Source: Diospyros lotus (Eukaryota; Streptophyta; Magnoliopsida; Ericales; Ebenaceae). From it: a stretch of DNA of 64,000 bases. Numbering within the stretch: position 1 is the stretch's first letter; every line of letters begins with the position of its first letter. The notes under the pieces are model-generated. The model was not told the origin of the DNA. It saw only the letters and a program-made list of their open reading frames with translations, and ran no database searches. Below, one piece after another: positions 32,852-45,242 of this stretch. A program made the translations under genes and the position numbers. Location of the stretch: the NCBI RefSeq assembly GCF_014633365.1, contig NC_068338.1, positions 21,152,616 to 21,216,615 on the forward strand, read 5' to 3'.

Positions 32852-33394
32852 TGGCTGCCACTTGGCTCTTGTTTGGTGGCATTTTCCTGCAGAGACAGCC
32901 AGCTATCTGCTTCAACTGAAGCACCTGCCACCCTTTTGTCTTTTTTGTTGCCACCTAGCCATAGATGCAAGTGTTCGTGTAGGTAGGAAGACACCTCACC
33001 TGTATGCTTCAGCAATTCAGCCACCTCACCATGTTTCTAAAATCTTCTACAGATTCCCTATAGCTGGAACCTCACTAGTTCTTGCTTAATTAACCATAAT
33101 CCCCTTATTTAATCCTTAATCCAACTTCCTCAATTCTTAACCAAAATTACTAATTTCCATATCATTGGAATCCTCTTTTTATGCCTAATAACATATTAAA
33201 AATGCAGATATTTATCCCTTAATCTAGTCCCCAAAAACTGATTTTAAATTCAGCTGCTTACCTGAGGTTTTTCACTTGCTTGGCTTGCCACCTTAAATAT
33301 TTTGTTTCAGAAACTGTCTAATAATAGCTCCTCATGTTTTGAAGTGTCAGGTACCCTCTTCCTATGTTTATTAATAAATTTATGGGGTGTCACA
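32852..33394 (-). repeat. Right part of a gypsy-type LTR interrupted by CopD
   Basis: No gene. Its right end (ATAAATTTATGGGGTGTCACA) reads TGTGACACCCCATAAA on the minus strand, a typical gypsy LTR start. The left continuation is across CopD at 27542-27807. Confidence 0.5.
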
Positions 33395-33834
33395 AACAGA
33401 ACGCAATCTCGTTTGAGAAAGAGAAAGACAGACAGACAAAAGAAACCATCACCAATGGTGCCATAGGCAAACTCAAGCAAGAATCAAAGAGAGAGTAAAG
33501 AAAGATATACATACAGAGAGAAAGGGCTTAGTGATGATGAAACCCATCTTCTTTAGCAAATGACAACCTCTTTTATGCCTCCTTCTCACCTTTCCTATCT
33601 TTCTTTCACGCTCTCTGGTGGAACCCAACAATTGCTAGCATTCTTGCAAAGAAACTATCATTTGGGTTGTGAGAGAAAGAGAACTAGGTTAAGCCATGGA
33701 TGAACCTCTAAACTAGTTTGGCCACGTCCAAAATTCAGGAGAGATTTTAAAAAGGGAAAATTGGTCATTTCACCGTATCTTTAACCACAGGAGAGGTCTA
33801 TGTCATTTCCAAGAATGCATAGGTATCTTGTGCC
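33395..33834. other. Unassigned sequence, probably intron
   Basis: 440 bp of purine-rich (gagagaaag) and mixed sequence with no open frame or repeat border that I recognise. It ends where CopE RT homology begins. Confidence 0.5.
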
Positions 33835-34790
33835 ACATGAATTAGCTAACAACGCCAACAACAAATTCTATGTCAAGTCTAGTATGTGACAAATAGATGA
33901 GCCTCCTAACTAACCTTTGGTAGAGGCTCTTATTTGTTGTTGCATCCTCTAGGCTATCACCAAGTCGATGACTAGGCTCAATAGGTGTTTCAACATGTCT
34001 GCACCCTAGCTTGCCTATGTCTGTCAGTAAATCTATGATATATTTCTGTTGAGATATAAAAATCCTTTGTTGAGAATGGGCCACTTCAATACCCAAAAAA
34101 TACTTCAGCTTGCCTAACTCCTTTATTAAACACTTCTTTAGGCTTTCCATTCCTTCCAAGTCATCCCCTATCATTATGATGTCATCCACATATACCAATA
34201 AATTGTACTTTTTCGAAAATATAATGTCTTATAAATAGAGTATGATCACCTTGACTTTGTTTGTATCCCAAATTGAGCATAGCTTTGGTAAACCTTCCAA
34301 ACCATGTCCTTGGAGATTATATCAAGCCATATAATGCCTTATCTATCTGTATATAGCATCCTTTCCTACACTTGGACATAACCCAAGTGGAACTTCCTTA
34401 TAAATCTCTTCCTCTAGGTCTCCATGTAAAAAGACATTTTTCACATCAAATTGCAGCAATTTCCAATGAAGATTAGCCACTAGAGACAACAATATTCTTA
34501 TGGTGTTCATTTTTGCAACCGGAGCAAATGTTTCAAGATAATCTACACCATAGGTTTGGGTATAGTGCTTAGCAACCAACTTTGCTTTATACATTTCCAA
34601 TGACCCATCTGAGGTATATTTAACTGTAAACACCCATCTACATCCCACTAGTTTTTTTTCCTTTAGACAAGCTTACCAGATCCCATGTCTTGTTTTTTTC
34701 AAATGCCTGCATCTGCATCTGCATCTCCACCTTCGTAGCATTTTTCCAATTCTCATCACTTAATGCCTCTAGACATTGTTTTTGGTATGG
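33835..34790 (-). pseudogene. CopE reverse transcriptase (3' truncated)
   Basis: [60 protein letters not shown] are open at 34343-34648. After a short break come MVYVDDIIMIGDDLEGMES, KELGKLKYFLGIEVAHSQ and [19 protein letters not shown]. The homology ends at about 33835, two codons into the EFMH motif, with no RNase H. Confidence 0.85.
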
Positions 34791-35100
34791 GAATGGAGCT
34801 TATGTTAGTAAGTAGAGCTTTATGACTATGGGATAGGATTTTGTAAGACATAAATAGGTGTAGAGGGTGCTTTGTGCATGCTCTAGTTCCTTTACGATTA
34901 GCAATAGGAAGTTCACTATCACTTGATTTAGATGGTTCAACAATAGGTTCAATCTCATTAGGAGAGGTAGAAGGAGAAGTAATTACCTTATTATGACCAA
35001 AGTCAAGAATGGGGGTAGAGTCTGATGATTTAATAGGTATCGGATAAGCAACTGGTCCCTTTCTTCTTGAGTATACTTGTAGTGGACGGTGGGTAGGCTC

Positions 35101-36180
35101 TTAAGTTGGTCCTTCCTGCATCAATTCTTGTGTCTGGGAGTGATTATTAGACACAAGTTGTAAAGGTGGAACAACAGGTTGTAGGGATGGAACAGAGGGA
35201 ATAGATGAGGCTGCAAACTCAGGAAGGAAGAGATCGCTGGCCTTATTTTCAGGTACTGAGGTCTTCCCCTGAAGAGAAGGTTGAGCAAAGTACTGATTTT
35301 GTTCAGTAAATGTAACATCAGTTGATTCAAAAAACTTCTTGATTGGGGGATGAAAACACTTATACCCTTTTTGAGTAGATGAATAACCAACAAAGATACA
35401 TTTAAGAGCTCTAGGATCAAGTTTTCTCCTATGTTGAGAGTATAAATGTACAAATGCTACACATCTGAACACTCTAGGAATAAGGCCATTGGAGATTGAA
35501 AACTATGGGCTTTGTGAATTAAGGTTTCTTGAAGGCAACATGTTAATAAGATGGGTAGCAGTTAAAATAGCTTCCCCTCAGTACTATTTTGGAACATTTT
35601 TTTGAAATAGAAGGGCTCTTGTAATGGCAAGACGATAACCATTCTTCCTCTCAACCACCCCATTTTGTTGAGGGGTATTAACACAAGAGAATTCATGGAT
35701 TATATCTCTTGCTTGAAAATAGGGAGAAAGGGACTGATTGAAATAGTCTTTAGCATTATCAGAACAAACTCTTTTAATATCAACATTGAATTGAGTTCTC
35801 ACCATATTATAGAAAATTGGAAATATGGAACTCACTTTAGATTTATTTTTCGAAAGGTAAACCTAGATGACACGAGTGCAATCATCAATAAAAGACACAA
35901 ACCACCGAGCCCCAGTGATATTAGAAATAGGTAAGGGACCACATATGTCACTATGGATAAGAGCAAATGGAGAAGAACTTCTTTTCATACTAACTAGAAA
36001 AGATGTTCTTTTATGTTTTGCAAGTTCACATATTTCACAATGAAAAACCTCTCCAACTAATCCTTTGAATAATAAAGGAAACATCAATCTAAGAGCATTA
36101 AAAGATGGATGACCAAAATGTAGGTGTTGTAACTAGATTCTTTCTTTACGTGACTTTGAGGACTCAGTCAGAAAAGATAA
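35101..36180 (-). pseudogene. CopE integrase
   Basis: Zinc segment CEICELAKHKRTSF (about 36030), LIHSDICGPLPISNITGARWF, FIDDCTRVI, then KRVCSDNAKDYFNQSLS, TPQQNGVVERKNGYRLAITRALL and the C-terminal FRCVAFVHLYSQHRRKL, KCIFVGYSSTQKGYKC. Frameshifts occur near 35863 and 35580. Confidence 0.85.
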
Positions 36181-36189
36181 TGGCAAGAA

Positions 36190-36516
36190 CTAAGCTGCCC
36201 TATCCTCCTGTCCACTAGATTCCTCAAGATAGTAGAGACCATCTCTCTCTTTAGCATGTCCAATCATTTTCCTCATGTCCTGTTCCATAATTTCACAATA
36301 AGAAGAATGAAAAACCACCCTATAGTTAGAATCTGTGGTGAGTTTTTGAATTGAAATAAGATTAGTGAACAACTTGGATACATGCAGGGCATTTCTTAGT
36401 ATGAGAGAGTCATTGATGTAAACATCTCCTTGGTCGGCTATTGTGGTTTTTGTGCCATCAGCAATGGTTATCTTTCTATTGCTAGGACACACTGTATATG
36501 AAATAAATTTCTGGGA
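36190..36516 (-). pseudogene. CopE protease, C-terminal part
   Basis: QKFISYTVCPSNRKITIADG, QGDVYINDSLILRNALHVSK, LFTNLISIQKL and RDGLYYLEESSGQ form the copia protease C-terminal half leading to the GAG-pre-integrase segment. It is separated from its own active-site segment (about 43665-43700) by T2. Confidence 0.85.
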
Positions 36517-38294
36517 GGAACTGATGAGGAACGCCAATTATTAGAGTATCAATGCAAGGGTTTAATCAGATTTTCAATATTTTTTCGAAAAATTAATAAA
36601 ATGGCAGCAGAAACATAAACCAAAATCAACTTGCAAGACTCGTTTCGATGTCCATATGCTATCCAAAATTAAACCATGCCATAGGGGGTTTAGTAGGTAT
36701 ACCTTTCAACACTTAAAGGTCAATGTAGAGGTTGAAATCCTTCTGATGGCAGCAACTCCTTGCTCCAAACTGCTTCCGAACAATCTTTCAGTTAGACCAA
36801 ACCATTTCCCGAAAACACGGGAGGCCTAGTTAGTCCACGCTCTAGTGAGATAGTGAATCCCAACACTCTTTCTTTGTGCTAGGCAGAGAGACAAAGGGAG
36901 ATTAGGGCTGGAAATGAAGTGGGTTCAAATCAAAGTGGCTTCTCAAGCTTGATAGTCTCACAATCAAGAACAATAAGCTACAATAGCTATGAGGAAGTAA
37001 GGGGAGCAATGGAAGGAGGGCAATCAGAGGGTCTTTCGAGCTCTGAAGATAGAGAAGAATTCAGGCTAGGGTTGAGAGAAATTCAATGCTACTAACTACC
37101 TTGCATTCTCAACTTGCTTATATATGCAATACCCAAAACCCTAGCTGCCTAAATATTCTCACAACAGACAAGGGACATGGAAATCGTGCTGGGAACATGG
37201 AGGAGACCAAGAGGACGCACGTCGTCCTCCTCTCGTTCACCCTTGCCATGTGCCCCAACCTTTCCGCCTCACGAATTGATAAACAATCATGCAATTTGTC
37301 AACGCAATCGACAGAAACTGTGAATAGTTCATCTTGGAACGGTCGATAGTTCCCAAAGGCTATTGACCATTTTGGTCCCTTTATCAAAAACATCCACAAA
37401 TTGCATCTACGTTCGCTATTAATTCTTAATAGCACTTTCATTATCTCATAATGACACTAAGGCCCTCGTTAATACATAACGGCATGCACATCAACTCTCG
37501 ACGATTGCTCCTTATAAATTAATCATTGAACTCAATCCGTTAACTCTTAACGGTAATATCATTAACTCTTAATTACGGTTTCAGCCTTAATCGCTTAGTC
37601 AACCATCACACTCGGATATGCATGTGACCTTTTAGGTTCACTACTAAGTAGCAATCAAGACATGTCAAACTCTTTGACATTGACCAAACATTTTGGTCTA
37701 AAACAAGGATCTCTCCATCTCCTCGATGTATCTCAAAAGACCCTAAGTGACAACTAGTATTATGTCAGAGCGATCCTACCAATAATGAAGTCTCACTTCA
37801 GAATAAAACCTATTTGGGCTTTCGATTATCATGTACTATAATCCCTCCATCAGTTATCACCCCGATCGAGTACTGATCAAACTCACTAACTCGATGACAA
37901 TGCTAAAATCAGTGTGGTGTGATTGAGATTACACATCAGAACTCTTTCCAATCAAGGGTACCCTTGTCAGGGGTTTTTACAATCAAGACCACCACTGATC
38001 GCATAGGATGTTCACCTAACGCCAAAGATCGATGGATCCCACTAACAATCACCTGCCTCCATATGCCACTATATAGGGACCACACAGTGTATGTCCCATC
38101 CAGTAATCGGATGGTTTTTAGCAACGGCAAATCCCTGGTACTAACATACAAGACAATTGTATTGCCTCCGGTCTAAGGACCAGTAACAATTGAAGGTTGT
38201 GATAGACCATAGATCCTCTCAACCATGTGATTTATCATGTGCGTCACATTCAGTAAATGTTTCACTAACACCTACCCATATGTATACTATATCC

Positions 38295-38516
38295 TGTGAA
38301 TGTTATTCTCTCAGTTAAACTAACAGAAAAGAAGAGAGAGAAATCATGAAAATGAACCTCGATCAATGAATATTATAAAACAGAGGAATAGCTATTTATA
38401 TAGCTATTTACAATAACAAACTAACAACAACAACTTAAAGAAGCATAACAGAAAAAGCAGCTAATTGCTATAACAGAATACAAAACAATATATCAGCTAA
38501 GATAATGTCTCCAACA
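38295..38516 (-). repeat. CopF 3' LTR
   Basis: On the minus strand TGTTGGAGACATTATC to AACATTCACA. It matches 43051-43274 with about ten small differences. Confidence 0.9.
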
Positions 38517-38523
38517 TTCCCCC

Positions 38524-40197
38524 TCAATCTGAACCTCCCGGTAGAATAACTTTTTGCTGATTAGTCTTGCTGCTGTCTTTGCCCAAGAACAGATTAGCTA
38601 TCATATTAGAGCAAACGGGAGAGATTTGTAGACCAAGCTTAGAACATAAAAACTTCAATCTGTCTCTCAGTAAACCTTTTGTAAAAATATCAGCAACTTG
38701 ATGCAGTGAAGGCACATACCAAATTTCCACTTCCTTATTCTCTACTTTCTCCCTCACAAAATGCACATCTATTTTAATATGTTTAGTCCGAGAGTGAAAC
38801 ACTGGATTCTCAACTATGCATTTTGCTACTAGATTGTCACACCACAACATCGGAACAGTAGAAATCTTGTAACCTAACTCAGTGAAAAGTGATTGCAGCC
38901 ACATGATTTCAATAACACCTTGAGCCATAGCACAGTACTCAACTTCACCCACAAACCGAGCCACTACTGATTGTTTACGAGAACTCCAAACCAGCAAGTT
39001 GGAACCAAGAAACACACATATACCACTAGTAGATTTTCTAGATATTTTGCAGCTAGCATAGTCTGCATCTGTAAAGACTATGAGAGTCATATCAGGAGAA
39101 GATTTAAAGCATAGTCCAAGACCAATAGTACCTTTTAAGTACCTAAGAAGACGTTTACATGTTGTCCAGTGTTGTAATTTAGGGGATGCCAAGAATTGAC
39201 TCAACTTATTCACCACAAACGAGATATCTGGCTGAGTATGGGTCAAATATTGAAGAGAACCAACAATAGTTCTATACAAGGATGGATCTGGAAAAAGTTC
39301 ACCTTCATCAGTAAAGGAGACTGCCAAATTAACTGGTGTATTACATGGTTTGCAATCATTCATACCAGCTTTATTTAACAAATCAACAGTATACTTCAAT
39401 TGTGTAAGATACAAACCAGTCTTATCGCAATGTGCTTCAAAACCTAAGAAGTAATTGACTGATCCTAAGGTTTTGAGAGCAAAATGCTGATCCAAATCAT
39501 GAATACATTGCTGAAGAGCAAGAGAATCTGACCCTGTGACAAGGATATCATCAACATACACCAAAAGAAACAACACTGCACTAGAAGAGCGCTTAATAAA
39601 CAGAGAAGCATCAGCAACTGATTGAACAAAACCCCATGCTTGCAGTGCAGTTTTAAGTTTGGTGTACCAAGCTCTTCGAGCTTGTTTGAGACCATAGAGG
39701 GATTTCTTAAGTTTGCAGACAAACTTAGGCAACTGAGCATCTATAAATCCTTCCGGCTGTGACATATATACATTCTCTGTCAATTCCCCATTTAGAAATG
39801 CATTGTTGATGTCAACTTGTTGTATATCCCAACCAAAAGTGAGAGCCAATGAAAACAACACTCTTATGGTGGGTGCTTTTACAATTGGACTGAAAGTATC
39901 ATTGTAATCAATTCCAAGATTTTTGAAGGAATCCTTTAGCTACGAGACGAGCTTTATGCCTAAGAATAGATCCATCAAAATTGTATTTGACCCGAAATAC
40001 CCATTTACACCCAATAAGATTCATTTCCGAAGAATAGGGAACCAACTCCCATGTCTGATTGGACTACAAGGCATGAAACTCCTCCTGCATAGCCTTAGTC
40101 TAGTGAGGATCACAAAGAGCTTCATGAACTGATCTAGGTTCAAGAGAAGTTAACAAGATATGAGGAGAGGTAACAAAAGATTGTTTTGATCGAGTGA
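38524..40197 (-). pseudogene. CopF reverse transcriptase and RNase H
   Basis: The main open frame is 39861-38524 (445 codons): QQVDINNAFLNGELTENVYM, LYGLKQARRAWYTKL, catalytic LLVYVDDILVTGSDS, YLTHTQPDISFVVNKLSQFL, then RNase H LIVFTDADYASCKISRKSTS, MLWCDNLVAKCIVENP and VADIFTKGLLRDRL. The upstream RT part (39862-40197) is broken by a frameshift and by a TAG before TKAMQEE. Confidence 0.88.
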
Positions 40198-41200
40198 TCA
40201 TAGGATGAATAGATGGAGCTGGAGGTAACTGATATTTAGGTACTTTAGGTTTAAAAGGTTGAATGAACGGAGAATTGGACGAAAGAAATAAAGGATCAGA
40301 ATTTTCATGTAATGAGATTCTTGAATTGCGTGAGACAGCAGCTGATAAAGGTGAAACCAAGGACTGAGACACCCGAGGAACATTTGAATAAGAAAAAGGA
40401 AGAGACTGAAATAGTTCAGTTGAAGGTCCTGAGGATGTAGACATAGAGAGGAGTAAGGAAATTCAAGAGGATTGAACTCAAGATGTCTAGAGACATATAT
40501 TATTCCTGTGGGATGCAAACATCGATAACCAGCCTGATCAATACTATAACCAATAAACACACATTTAGATGAACGGAAATCAAATTTGTGTTTATTATAA
40601 GGTCTAAGATAAGGAAAACATGAACAACCAAACGGTTGTAATTTGAGATAATCAGGTTGCTTGAGATAGAGTAATTTAAAGGGACAGGCAAAGTGAAGCA
40701 CAGCTGACGGAAGGCGATTAATGAGATAGACAACAGTTTGAAAAGCTGTTGCCCAAAACTTTAGAGGCATTTGAGCACGAGTCAATAAGATCAATCCCAT
40801 TTCAGTAACATGACGATATTTGCGTTCAGCCACACCATTTTGTTGGTGTGTGTATGGATAAGAAAATCTAGGTTGAATCCCACAAGATTGAAGATAAGGA
40901 AGAAAAGCTTTAAACTTCCCCCCATTATCAGTTTGTAAAGCTTTCAACTTAGAATTATACTATAATTCAACAAGCTTGTGAAAAGTAATAAAAGTTTGCA
41001 AGGAATCAGATTTCAATTTCAACGGAAATAACCAGGAGTAGCGGGTGTAGGCATTAACAAAAATGATATAGTACCTAAAACCCTCAACAGAAAGCATAGG
41101 TGCTAGACCCCATACATCTGAGTATATCAATTCCAGAGGCTGCTTAGCAGTAATAGGGCAATTTTCAAAAGGAAATTGATGTGATTTACCAATTTTGCAT
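40198..41200 (-). pseudogene. CopF integrase
   Basis: LELIYSDVWGLAPMLSVEGF, FVNAYTRYSWLFPLKLKSDS, a stop, ALQTDNGGKFKAFLPYLQSC, HQQNGVAERKYRHVTEMGLILL, FGCSCFPYLRPYNKHKFDF and KCVFIGYSIDQAGYRC. The second catalytic Asp region reads NGGKF instead of the usual NGGEF, and the first FVDA-type motif reads FVNA. Probably inactive. Confidence 0.85.
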
Positions 41201-41910
41201 GAATCACAGAATGGAACTGAAGATTTAGAACAATCAATTTGAATTTTATTCAAAACATGTTTCAATACATGAAAAGTGGGATGGCTGAGCTTGGCATGCC
41301 ACTGTTGTCCTATACAATTTGTTTGAGCTACATTTACATTCAAAGGCAGATCTGGAACAATCTGTTGTTTTGTGGATTTATTTGAAAAAGAATTAGTAAC
41401 ATCCACGACCTTGGAGGAAAGATTGGCAGCAATAGTTGAGATCTTGGAAGAATTAATGGTCTTGGATATGGGCACAGAAGATCAACGCAGGCTCCAATTG
41501 ATATAGACCATTCCTAAGTGTTCCTCGGAGTAACACCAGACCTGAGGCTTTGTCCTTAATCAAACAAGAAGTTGAATCAAACTCAGCAACAACATTGTTA
41601 TCCTTTGTAAGTTGAGAAACACTAAGAAGACTCTTTTTCATTTTAGGAACATGCAGAACATTAGACAAGGAAAGAACTGACTGAGGATGAGTGTGAGTAT
41701 ATAAATGACTTGCACCAATATGAGAGATAGCCAGATAGGCAAACTCTTACCATCACCAACAGTAACCTTGTCATTGCCATGATAAGGAGATGAAAGAGAC
41801 AAATTGTTGAGACTTGTTGCAACATGATTAGTAGCTCCAGAATCAACAAACCATGGAGGAGGAGAAAACTGAGATTGAACATCAGCAGATGGAGCAAATG
41901 ACTGATGTGC
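41201..41910 (-). pseudogene. CopF protease and GAG-pre-integrase region
   Basis: Protease WFVDSGATNHVATSLNNLSLS near 41855-41815, then a frameshift into SNVLHVPKMKKSLLSVSQLT and DKASGLVLLRGTLRNGLYQL, another shift, then QQWHAKLSHPTFHVLKHVLN and FCDSCKIGKSHQFPF. Confidence 0.85.
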
Positions 41911-42995
41911 AGAAGATGAAGAACCTAAATCAAACATAAAGACTTCATTCACTTCACTAGGACCGGCCAAATATGCTTGTGGTTCAGCTTGAAAACCACT
42001 ATTAGTGCCTTGATTGAACTGTCCATAGTTTTGAAACTGACCTTGATTGAATTGTTCATAGTTTTGAAACTGACTAGGACTTCTCTGAAAAATTTTGTCA
42101 TATCGATGATAACATTTGTCTACAAGATGACCTGGTTTACCACATAATTGACAGTAAAACCTCTTATTGTTATTAAACCGACCTCGGCCTCTACCACCTT
42201 GGTTCATAAATCCTCCTCCTCAAAAACCTCCTCTATTTTGATTAGGATAACTACTACCAGATTTAGATCCAGATGTTGCAACGTTCACATTAACAGCATC
42301 AAAATTAACCGAAGATGAAACAGTTGAGTTATTGGTAACTAATCGTTGTTCATGCATAAGAAGAAGATATTGAACTTTCTCCAAGTTAATCTCATCCATT
42401 TGGTACGTAATTAGACTCACCACAGTATCATACTCATGATCAAGTCCATTTAAGATAGCTAACAACAAATCCTTGTCACCTAGGGGTTCGCCAATTGCCG
42501 ACAAGGCATGAGCGATAGTTTTGATCCGTAAAGTAATTATTAATTGACAGAGAATTTTTCTTAACAGATCTGAGTTGTTATCTTAGTTGAAACGATTGTG
42601 TTATAGTTTTCTGAGAGTAAAGCGTTTCAAGAGATGACCATACCTCTCCAACAGATTCACAATGAATTACTTGAGCTAATACCTCTTTATCCATTGTCGA
42701 GAACAACCAACCAAGCAGTAGCTGATCTGACCTAATCCACATGAGGTACTCAGGATTAATAATCGTTGTGTCCGAACCTTCTACTTCTGCATCAGGATTC
42801 GATACATATTTTGATGGCGACGACGAGTTGTGAATGAACGGACCCAAATCAAAGGCTCAAATAGTGGCTAGGATTTGCGCCTTCCCAAATAGGTAGTTAC
42901 TGTTGTCTAATTTGATCGGAACAAAATTCAAGGATTTCGCAACAGAAGGAAAATCAATTTGTGAATCCGAAGAACACATTGATCGAGGTAAGGAC
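41911..42995 (-). pseudogene. CopF gag
   Basis: Pieces of gag: YLMWIRSDQLLLGWLFSTMD, KEVLAQVIHCESVGEVWSSL, MDEINLEKVQYLLLMHEQRL, the Gly/Arg tract GGRGRGRFNNNKR and the knuckle CQLCGKPGHLVDKC (CX2CX4HX4C intact, about 42110-42150). A Gln/Phe/Asn repeat (FNQGQFQNYGQ) follows. Frameshifts and a missing start make it dead. Confidence 0.85.
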
Positions 42996-43050
42996 GAGGC
43001 ACTAGGGTTCCGATTGGAAGCCGTAGACGATAGTTAAGGCTCTGATACCA

Positions 43051-43274
43051 TGTGAATGTTATTCTCTCAGTTAAACAAGCAGAAAAGAAGAGAGAGAGAA
43101 ATCATGAAAATGAACCTCGATCAATGAATATTATAAAACAGAGGAATAGCTATTTATATAGCTATTTACAATAACAAACTAACAGCAACAACTTAAAGAA
43201 GCATAACAGAAAAAGCAACTAACTGCTATAATAGAATACAAAACAATATATTAGCTACGATAATGTCTCCAACA
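43051..43274 (-). repeat. CopF 5' LTR and primer site
   Basis: Its left end on the + strand follows TCTGATACCA, so on the minus strand the LTR is followed by TGGTATCAGAGCC at 43050-43038. Confidence 0.92.
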
Positions 43275-43661
43275 TATCCATCTCATGGATTATGGCATGC
43301 GACTCACCATCCTTTATCATTAGCATCTCATACTAATCAGATGTAATATCCCATGTGTCAGTCCGTAATCGACTAATCATAATCCCCTTCTGAGAAGTCT
43401 AAGGACTGTTAATGATCATTAAGATATCTTTATTACAAAGGTCAATTGTCACATATTCTTAACACTTAAGAATAAGACCTTTAACAAGAAATCTAGGGAC
43501 TCATTCATATATAATGATTGGAGAGTTATGAATGAAGATATGACCTTAAAATATGAAAACATATTTTATTACATATTGCAAGAATTACATCATTAGTCCC
43601 ATAATTATAAATGTCAGATGCCATCTAAATCTACCATTAGGGCACCAACACTAACAGGAAC

Positions 43662-44842
43662 AAGTCATGTGGTCTATGGCCCCTGAATCAATGATCTAGA
43701 CACCTGAGAGGGTCACATTCGAGGCATTTAGAGCATAAGAGAAGGAAGAAATACCTAAAAAGGTTAAGGTACAGGTGCCTAATCCAGTTGGTTTCTCTAG
43801 GACCCAAGTAACTATCTCAGCTTTGTAACTTCTTCCTTATTAAACTCAGTTAGTGATTCTTGAGAATCCCTTTCCCTAATTTGCTGAGTGTTTCCCACAT
43901 ATGCTTGCTCATGTCTTCTCTGCTTGTCTGATGACCCTTTGTTCTCAGCTTAAGGCTTACCATGTAGCTTCTATCATTTTTTTATGGTATGTCTAGGCTT
44001 TTTACAATAAGTACACCGTAAGAGATCCTTATTTGATTGAGATCCATCAAGTGTCCTTTTAACCTCACTTGATTGTTGTTCAAAACTAGGATGTTGTAGA
44101 GTCACTATTCTTGTCATTAGAGCTGAACTATCTACTGTAGGAGTATCAAGCATAACTCCTCTCTTTCCCTCCTCAGCATGAACAATAACTAGGGTCTTAT
44201 TTAGAGATGGCAAGTCTTCTTTCCCAAGTATTTGTACCCTCACTACATCAAACTGAATATTCAGTCCAGTAAGGAATTCATAAATCCTATCCTTCTCAAC
44301 AAACCTTTTGAGAAGAGCTAGATCCTCACTACATGTCATCTTGATACACTGATAATGATCCATCTCCTGCCATAAAGTTTGCAGAAGATTGAAGTATTTT
44401 GTGATTGACCGATTCCCCCGCTTTGTAGCTTAGATTTTAGTTTTAATCTCATAAATCTGGTTTGCATCCCAAACTTTAGAATAAGTCTGCTTAACAGCAT
44501 CCCAAATCTCTTAAGCTGTGTTCAGAAACATGACAATGTCACTGATTTCTAGAAGTATTGAGTTCCATAGCCAAGACATTACTATAGAGTCTTCTTCATC
44601 CCAAGCTTCAAATGTGGGATCCCCTTTCTTAGGCCTAGTGCCAAGTAAATGACTCAACTTGCCTCTTCCATTCAAGAATGTGCGAACCAACTAAGACCAT
44701 TTCAGACAATTCTTACCATTTAACCCATAGGCTGTTTGGATATTTTGCAATTCCCCGGTTGGAGTTGTGGCGTTGTACTCTCCGTTGACAGGTATTGTAA
44801 CAGGTGCCTTAGATGCACGGCTGGATTCAGTTGTAGTGGACA
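43662..44842 (-). pseudogene. CopE gag and protease active-site segment
   Basis: Gag begins at ATG 44842 (MSTTTESS...), reads LNGKNCLKWS then stops. Its main body is open at 44363-43974: MDHYQCIKMTCSEDLALLKR, FLTGLNIQFDVVRVQILGKED and the knuckle CTYCKKPRHTIKK. The last Cys of the knuckle is lost in a stop-containing stretch. The protease active-site motif IIDSGAIDHM is at about 43670-43700, after which T2 interrupts. Confidence 0.85.
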
Positions 44843-44975
44843 TGGTCTTTAGGTAAAAATCGCTTAATCTCTCGGGTCAAAAAAATGGGGTAGAATCTCA
44901 TCCTTGCAATAGTACAAGTTTGCGGGGCATAAGGACACGAAGAAGAGTAATATCGTTCTAGAAAAAAGCCAACAG

Positions 44976-45242
44976 CTCTGAAACCATGACAGAATTTGAG
45001 CAAGAAAATCGTATTTCTTATTTTTAGGAGAAGAAGACTCAATATAGCTTTTGAAGAGTCAACCACCCACTTTCTTAAAAATAGGATTCTAACTTAACTA
45101 CCTAATTTGAAACAAAGACAAGAAGGTAAAGATAAAGACTCAGCCCACTTATGGATCAGATTTAACCATAACTTCCTATTCAAAAACAAAACAAGATTAG
45201 AGCAATCAGATAAAATTAAAAAATAAAACTTATCTCCCGACA
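44976..45242 (-). repeat. CopE 5' LTR (44988-45242) and mutated primer site
   Basis: On the minus strand the LTR runs TGTCGGGAGATAAG to AAATTCTGTCA and is followed by TGGTTTCAGAGC (44987-44976), one base from the iMet-type site. No matching 3' LTR exists because the element is truncated. Confidence 0.75.

Larger units (their letters stand above)
38295..43274 (-). mobile_element. CopF: Ty1/copia element
   Basis: LTRs are at 38295-38516 and 43051-43274, with an exact TSD tatcc (38290-38294, 43275-43279). The TGGTATCAGAGCC primer site lies on the minus strand at 43038-43050 and the polypurine tract (GAGGGGGAA) beside the 3' LTR. Domains on the minus strand are gag, protease, integrase, RT, RNase H. 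It resembles CopD in gag and pol but has different LTRs. Confidence 0.92.
36522..43656 (-). mobile_element. Solo LTR T2, about 2.15 kb, interrupted by CopF
   Basis: Flanked by the exact TSD ggaac. On the minus strand it begins TGTTAGTGTTGGTGCCC, similar to T1, and ends with CA at 36522. Its parts are 36522-38294 and 43280-43656, with CopF between them flanked by tatcc. No internal domain or coding sequence was found; small open frames at 37086-37441 and 37919-38176 are without domains. It is probably an LTR-LTR recombinant of a long-LTR family. Confidence 0.8.
33835..45242 (-). mobile_element. CopE: Ty1/copia element, 3'-truncated, split by solo LTR T2
   Basis: On the minus strand it has a 5' LTR 45242-44988, a degenerate primer site, gag from 44842, the protease start at about 43680, then T2 (43656-36522), then protease, integrase and RT to 33835. 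RNase H and the 3' LTR are missing. T2 sits in the protease just after the DSGA-DHM motif with an exact TSD ggaac (36517-36521, 43657-43661). CopE belongs to the CopA/B/C lineage. Confidence 0.85.

Noticed and set aside
2567..33400. A complete gypsy element spanning CopA and CopD
   Set aside because: Only LTR-like fragments are seen around them. No left border, TSD or internal domain could be shown, so only a tentative LTR is reported.
37086..38176. Open frames of 70-107 codons on both strands in T2
   Set aside because: No homology or domain is recognisable. T2 behaves as a noncoding LTR.
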